Shown here: positions 15,631-18,941 of the stretch, piece after piece
Layout of the letters: every line of letters begins with the position of its first letter
Position numbering within the stretch: the stretch's first letter is position 1
Assembly (NCBI GenBank): GCA_047632015.1
Contig: JBLIBC010000019.1
Location: forward strand, 1-18,941
Source: JBLIAZ01 sp047632015
Lineage (GTDB): Bacteria; Bacteroidota; Bacteroidia; Flavobacteriales_C; GCA-002722245
DNA: 18,941 nt
Reading direction: 5' to 3'
Made by a program: the position numbers and the translations under genes
Notes under the pieces: model-generated
Seen by the model: the letters and a program-made list of their open reading frames with translations, nothing else
What the model was told of the DNA's origin: nothing
The model's database searches: none

Positions 15631-16392
15631 CTATTTTAGAAACGTTAAAACTTCTTGAACAAAGTCCTTTGGATTTTCGGCATGTAACCAATGTCCGGCG
15701 TTGTCTATTTGGACAATCTCTGAGATGGGAAAACTTGCTTCAATAAGCTCATTATCATCCTCTAAGATATAACCAGAATGTTCTCCTTTCAAAAACAAAA
15801 CAGGGTTAGTAAAATATACGTGACCGCTTAAAGCCTCACCAATGTTTTCGATTTGATCTGAAAGTATTTTTAAATTAAATTTCCATCCCATTTTTTCCTT
15901 CGATTCCCAGGTTAAGCCCTTGAGAAGGAACTGACGAACACCTGGTTCCTTGATGTGAATAGACAACAACTCTTCAACGTCTTTTCTGCTTTTAGCTTTA
16001 TCAAATTTTACAGACGATAATGCTTTAATAATGTCTTGATGATGCGGTGCGTAGTATCTTGGTGACATGTCTGCAACTATCAATTTATTGATCATATAGG
16101 GGTAATCAACCGCAAACTGCATGACTGTTTTACCACCCATTGAATGTCCCAGTAAGTGCGCCTTTTGAATGTCGTTGCTTACCATGAATTCGCTTAAATC
16201 ACTTGCCATTAATGCATAGGTATGCTCATCAAAATGAGGTGATTTACCATGATTCCGTTGATCAATTATATAAACAGTAAAATCTTTTGCAAAAACTTGA
16301 GCGAGGGTCTGCCAATTATCTAAAGACCCAAATAATCCGTGAAGAATTATTAAAGTTTCTGAACCGTCTCCGAATTTCTTAAAATTGAGCAT
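15631..16392 (-). CDS. Alpha/beta hydrolase (YbfF-like esterase family)
   Basis: The 253-residue cytoplasmic protein has the full alpha/beta hydrolase core: oxyanion-hole motif L-H-G-L-F-G-S at 17-23, D-Q-R-N-H-G-K-S at 44-51, nucleophile elbow G-H-S-M-G-G at 82-87 with Ser84, a likely acid at Asp108 in V-A-D-M-S-P, and catalytic His234 in N-A-G-H-W. The pattern (D-N-W after the oxyanion loop, D-M-S-P after the nucleophile) fits the YbfF/abhydrolase-11 group of small acyl esterases. The natural substrate of that group is unsettled. The gene begins four bases after the pdxJ stop and is the last gene of the ppa-pdxJ-hydrolase unit. This linkage to pdxJ is the only functional hint. Confidence 0.9.
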   Translation of the reverse strand: MLNFKKFGDGSETLIILHGLFGSLDNWQTLAQVFAKDFTVYIIDQRNHGKSPHFDEHTYALMASDLSEFMVSNDIQKAHLLGHSMGGKTVMQFAVDYPYMINKLIVADMSPRYYAPHHQDIIKALSSVKFDKAKSRKDVEELLSIHIKEPGVRQFLLKGLTWESKEKMGWKFNLKILSDQIENIGEALSGHVYFTNPVLFLKGEHSGYILEDDNELIEASFPISEIVQIDNAGHWLHAENPKDFVQEVLTFLK

Positions 16393-16396
16393 GCAC

Positions 16397-17113
16397 TTAC
16401 TTTTTTAAGCAACTTAGGTAAGCTTTTATGGTGGTATTTAACCCAAGATATAAAGCATCTGCTATTAACGCATGACCAATAGACACTTCTTTTAGATTCA
16501 CTAACTGATCTGCAAAATAAGACAGGTTTTCCAAACTCAAATCATGACCAGCATTTAGTTCCAAGTTCAATTCTTTTGCTTTTATGGAGGCTTTCACAAA
16601 TGCTGTAACTGCTAACTCTTTGTTTTCAGAATAGCCCTTTGCGTAAGACTCTGTGTATAATTCTACGCGGTCAGTCCCTACTTCTTTTGCAGCTATTATT
16701 TGATGAAGATCTGTCCCTGTAAACAATGAAACTCTGATGTTTTCTTGTTTGAAAAGACCAACGACTTTAGTCAAAAATTCCTTGTTGCCAACCACATCCC
16801 ACCCAGCGTTTGAGGTTATCGCCTCTGGTGGGTCAGGAACCAAAGTCACCTGAGCTGGTTTAACTTCCAATACCATGTTGATGAAGTCATCCGATGGATA
16901 ACCTTCAATGTTTAATTCAGTGGTTAGTACTTTTTTGAGATCACGCACGTCCTGATAACGAACATGCCTTTCATCAGGTCGTGGATGAACTGTAATTCCC
17001 TGTGCACCATATCGTTCACAATCAAGCGCCACTTTTACTAAATCTGGCACATTTCCTCCTCTTGCATTTCGAAGTGTGGCAACTTTATTAATGTTAACGC
17101 TTAATTTGGTCAT
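16397..17113 (-). CDS. pdxJ: Pyridoxine 5'-phosphate synthase
   Basis: PdxJ condenses 1-deoxy-xylulose 5-phosphate with 3-amino-1-hydroxyacetone phosphate to pyridoxine 5'-phosphate, the ring-closing step of DXP-dependent vitamin B6 synthesis. The 238 residues form a full TIM barrel: L-S-V-N-I-N-K-V-A-T-L-R near 4-15, H-P-R-P-D-E-R-H at 43-50 (His43, Arg45, His50), I-E-G-Y-P at 69-73 with Glu70, V-P-D-P-P-E-A-I-T-S-N-A-G-W-D in the middle, L-N-A-G-H-D-L near 188-194 and I-G-H-A-L-I-A-D-A near the end. The H-P-R-P-D-E-R-H wording, instead of the proteobacterial H-L-R-E-D-R-R-H, is the variant I know from Bacteroidota. It starts one base after the ppa stop, so translation is probably coupled. 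Confidence 0.95.
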   Translation of the reverse strand: MTKLSVNINKVATLRNARGGNVPDLVKVALDCERYGAQGITVHPRPDERHVRYQDVRDLKKVLTTELNIEGYPSDDFINMVLEVKPAQVTLVPDPPEAITSNAGWDVVGNKEFLTKVVGLFKQENIRVSLFTGTDLHQIIAAKEVGTDRVELYTESYAKGYSENKELAVTAFVKASIKAKELNLELNAGHDLSLENLSYFADQLVNLKEVSIGHALIADALYLGLNTTIKAYLSCLKK

Positions 17114-17114
17114 T

Positions 17115-17726
17115 TTACTTGATGTAATTTTCGTAATCTTCCATGCTTTTCTGAAGCACTATTTTGGCTTCAGCAGCATCGTACACGTGTGTTATTTCAC
17201 ATTCGGATGCTTCATTTGAATCTGGATTTTGCTTATACGTGAGGAAATAGTGCTTCAATCGACTTATCAACCTTGGTGGACAATCAGCTATGTCGTCGAA
17301 GTTATAAACCTCGTCTTGATCAAGTACTGCAATGATTTTATCATCAGCCTCTCCTCCATCAATCATGCGCATTCCTCCAATTATTCTGGCTTTAACTAAT
17401 AAATCACCATGTGATATATCCCTTTCGGTAAACACACAAATATCTAGTGGATCCCCATCACCAACAGTATTTTTTCCAGTTTTCTCGTTACAATACTGTG
17501 CTACTTTCTCTCCACAGTATGTTTTTGGAACAAATCCGTACAGTGCAGGACATATGTTCGAGAATTTTTGAGGCCTGTCAATCATCAAGTAACCTGACTC
17601 TTTATCAATTTCGTACTTCACGGAATCACTTGGCACCATTTCGATGAATGCGGTTACTTTGTTAGGGAGGTCGTCTCCTAAACTAATCCCATGCCATGGG
17701 TGTGGCTTAAATGCGGTTGTTTTCAT
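17115..17726 (-). CDS. ppa: Soluble inorganic pyrophosphatase, family I
   Basis: From the ATG at 17726 the product is 203 residues. It hydrolyses cytoplasmic pyrophosphate to phosphate and pulls biosynthetic reactions forward. The family I core is clear: K-Y-E-I-D-K-E-S-G near 37-45, D-R-P near 50, Y-G-F-V-P-K-T near 63-69 and the metal-binding signature G-D-G-D-P-L-D-I-C-V near 89-98 with three aspartates, then a conserved D-x-x-x-D-x-K-I further on. A TTG eleven codons upstream keeps the frame open, but it is part of the promoter's -33 element, so ATG 17726 is chosen. It heads the ppa-pdxJ-hydrolase unit. The start lies only four bases from the -7 box, so the message may be leaderless. Confidence 0.94.
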   Translation of the reverse strand: MKTTAFKPHPWHGISLGDDLPNKVTAFIEMVPSDSVKYEIDKESGYLMIDRPQKFSNICPALYGFVPKTYCGEKVAQYCNEKTGKNTVGDGDPLDICVFTERDISHGDLLVKARIIGGMRMIDGGEADDKIIAVLDQDEVYNFDDIADCPPRLISRLKHYFLTYKQNPDSNEASECEITHVYDAAEAKIVLQKSMEDYENYIK

Positions 17727-17730
17727 GTGG

Positions 17731-17760
17731 CAAAGATATTGAACTTGTGTTGTTATCAAA
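17731..17760 (-). promoter_or_regulatory. Promoter of the ppa-pdxJ-hydrolase unit
   Basis: On the minus strand TTTG (17760-17757), an 18-base spacer and TATCTTTG (17738-17731) match the Bacteroidota -33/-7 consensus TTTG and TAnnTTTG. Four bases (CCAC) separate the -7 box from the ppa ATG, so initiation would fall on or within a few bases of the start codon. This is the best promoter match in the window and follows directly on the hppA terminator. Confidence 0.65.
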
Positions 17761-17770
17761 CAAGATGGTC

Positions 17771-17807
17771 AAAAAAAAAGCGAGCAAATTAATGCTCGCT
17801 TTTTTTT
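17771..17807. terminator. Intrinsic terminator after hppA
   Basis: AGCGAGCA (17779-17786) pairs with TGCTCGCT (17793-17800) around a six-base AT loop. Nine A precede and eight T follow, so the hairpin has a U-run on both strands. On the minus strand it lies 28 bases after the hppA stop and before the ppa promoter, which separates the two pyrophosphatase genes into different transcripts. Confidence 0.9.
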
Positions 17808-17835
17808 AAAATATAATTCAAAATATAAAATGTAA

Positions 17836-18941
17836 TTATTTTACCTCAAGACTAGCTTGATCGATAATCACTTGTTCCATTACTTGCTCAATTTTTTGAC
17901 CTTGATGAGCATCGTGATTTTCTTCACTTCCATGACTTGCCAATAATGGAGCTATGACCAATCCAATTAAACAAGTTAATTTAATTAAGATATTCATTGA
18001 TGGTCCTGAAGTATCTTTGAATGGATCTCCAACTGTATCTCCAGTTACTGCTGCTACGTGAGCGTCAGAACCTTTGTAAGTCATTTCACCATTAATTTCG
18101 ACACCTGCTTCAAAAGATTTTTTAGCATTGTCCCATGCACCACCTGCGTTGTTTTGGAATATTGCCCAAAGCACACCTGAAACTGTTACACCAGCCATAT
18201 ACCCTCCTAACATTTCAGCAACCATTAAGTTGTCATGCATGTAAAATAATTTACCAACTAATACTACAGCAATTGGAAAACCAATTGTAAGAATACCTGG
18301 CAACATCATTTCTCTTAAAGATGCTTTTGTAGAAATGTCTACACACTTAGCATAATCAGGTTTAGCCGTTTTCTCCATTATACCTGGAATTTCCTTAAAC
18401 TGACGAACAACTTCGTTCACCATTTCCATTGCTGCTTTACCAACTGCGTTCATCGCCAATGCTGAAAACACAACTGGAACCATTCCACCAACAAATAACA
18501 TGGCTAAAACTGGAGCTTTAAAAATGTTAATTCCATCAATTCCAGTAAATGCAACGTATGCCGCAAACAATGCTAAAGATGTTAATGCTGCTGAAGCAAT
18601 TGCAAACCCTTTACCTGTTGCCGCTGTAGTGTTACCTACTGCATCTAAAATATCTGTTCTTTCTCTCACGATAGGATCTTGCTCACTCATTTCAGCAATT
18701 CCACCTGCATTATCTGCAATTGGTCCAAAAGCATCAATCGCTAACTGCATTGCAGTTGTAGCCATCATTGCTGAAGCTGCTAAAGCAACCCCGTAAAACC
18801 CTGCTAAAGCATAAGATGCCCATATTGCTGCAGCGAATAATAAAACTGAAGAAAAAGTAGAAATCATTCCAGTAGCTAAACCAGCAATAATATTTGTTCC
18901 TGCTCCAGTACTTGATTGCTGAACAATTTTCATAACTGGTT
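17836..18941 (-). CDS. hppA: Membrane pyrophosphatase (ion-pumping), C-terminal part; gene continues beyond window
   Basis: The frame is open to the window edge; two more codons (Pro, Val) precede the Met at 18933, which is therefore internal. About 367 residues cover the second half of a polytopic PPi-driven pump that exports H+ or Na+. Marks counted from that Met: D-A-F-G-P-I-A-D-N-A-G-G at 67-78 (substrate and Mg binding), E-R-T-D-x-L-D-A-V-G-N-T-T near 90-102, and D-T-V-G-D-P-F-K-D-T-S-G-P-S near 301-314, all with their acidic residues present. After G-N-T-T the sequence reads A-A-T-G-K-G: Ala and Gly where K+-independent pumps have Lys and Thr, so a K+-stimulated type is expected. The ion-selecting glutamate lies in the missing half. 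A His/Glu/Gln-rich tail of about 33 residues follows the last membrane segment. Confidence 0.95.
   Translation of the reverse strand, partial: PVMKIVQQSSTGAGTNIIAGLATGMISTFSSVLLFAAAIWASYALAGFYGVALAASAMMATTAMQLAIDAFGPIADNAGGIAEMSEQDPIVRERTDILDAVGNTTAATGKGFAIASAALTSLALFAAYVAFTGIDGINIFKAPVLAMLFVGGMVPVVFSALAMNAVGKAAMEMVNEVVRQFKEIPGIMEKTAKPDYAKCVDISTKASLREMMLPGILTIGFPIAVVLVGKLFYMHDNLMVAEMLGGYMAGVTVSGVLWAIFQNNAGGAWDNAKKSFEAGVEINGEMTYKGSDAHVAAVTGDTVGDPFKDTSGPSMNILIKLTCLIGLVIAPLLASHGSEENHDAHQGQKIEQVMEQVIIDQASLEVK

Noticed and set aside
17727..17759. Longer ppa reading from a TTG at 17759.
   Set aside because: The codon lies in the -33 promoter element, and the extra residues are not part of the family I pyrophosphatase core.

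Overview
The window is a stretch of ordinary chromosome from an AT-rich member of the Bacteroidota, most likely Flavobacteriales or a close relative. The reasons are the gene families (Bacteroidota-type PdxJ, a PASTA-only protein divergent from ddl, a SPOR lipid-free exported protein, WxxGxW repeat protein, LytTR regulator with a HisKA_2 kinase), the almost complete lack of Shine-Dalgarno sequences, and several TAnnTTTG-type -7 promoter boxes in front of genes. The lineage call is inference from remembered family patterns; no search was run. I see no tRNA, rRNA, CRISPR array, insertion sequence or phage gene.

Layout. 1-53: the first codons of a lipoprotein gene leaving the window (minus). 126-3326: a minus-strand group made of an MBOAT O-acyltransferase, an AlgJ/AlgX-like SGNH/DHHW protein one base downstream, and a small exported protein with a probable SH3-like end; the first two look like an envelope polysaccharide O-acetylation module. 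3614-4903: a large lipoprotein of unknown role with its own promoter box. 5109-5480: an exported His/Trp/Lys-rich repeat protein, closed by a symmetrical bidirectional terminator. 5568-7325 (minus): ddl followed by a stand-alone VTC/CYTH-like domain protein. 7401-8749 (plus, divergent from ddl): a membrane-anchored triple-PASTA protein and an exported SPOR-domain protein. 8872-10773: an ABC-F ATPase. 10831-15578 (minus): polyprenol-phosphate mannosyltransferase-like GT2, dihydroorotase, a PAS histidine kinase and a LytTR response regulator, in that transcriptional order with 8-42 base gaps. 15631-17726 (minus): ppa, pdxJ and an alpha/beta hydrolase with 1-4 base gaps. 17836-18941 (minus): the C-terminal part of a membrane pyrophosphatase (hppA), separated from ppa by a strong hairpin terminator.

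How the genes fit together. Cell-envelope work dominates: D-Ala-D-Ala supply (Ddl), peptidoglycan-binding PASTA and SPOR proteins facing the periplasm, O-acetylation of an exported glycan, and a dolichol-phosphate-mannose-type donor synthase. The second theme is pyrophosphate/phosphate handling: a soluble and a membrane-bound pyrophosphatase lie next to each other, and a VTC-fold protein lies elsewhere in the window. No clearly new system is visible. The points most worth checking are the glutamine that replaces the first histidine of the dihydroorotase metal motif, the PASTA-SPOR pair opposite ddl, the unexplained exported protein attached to the O-acetylation genes, the nearly leaderless ppa promoter, and a terminator-like hairpin pointing the wrong way between two minus-strand genes.
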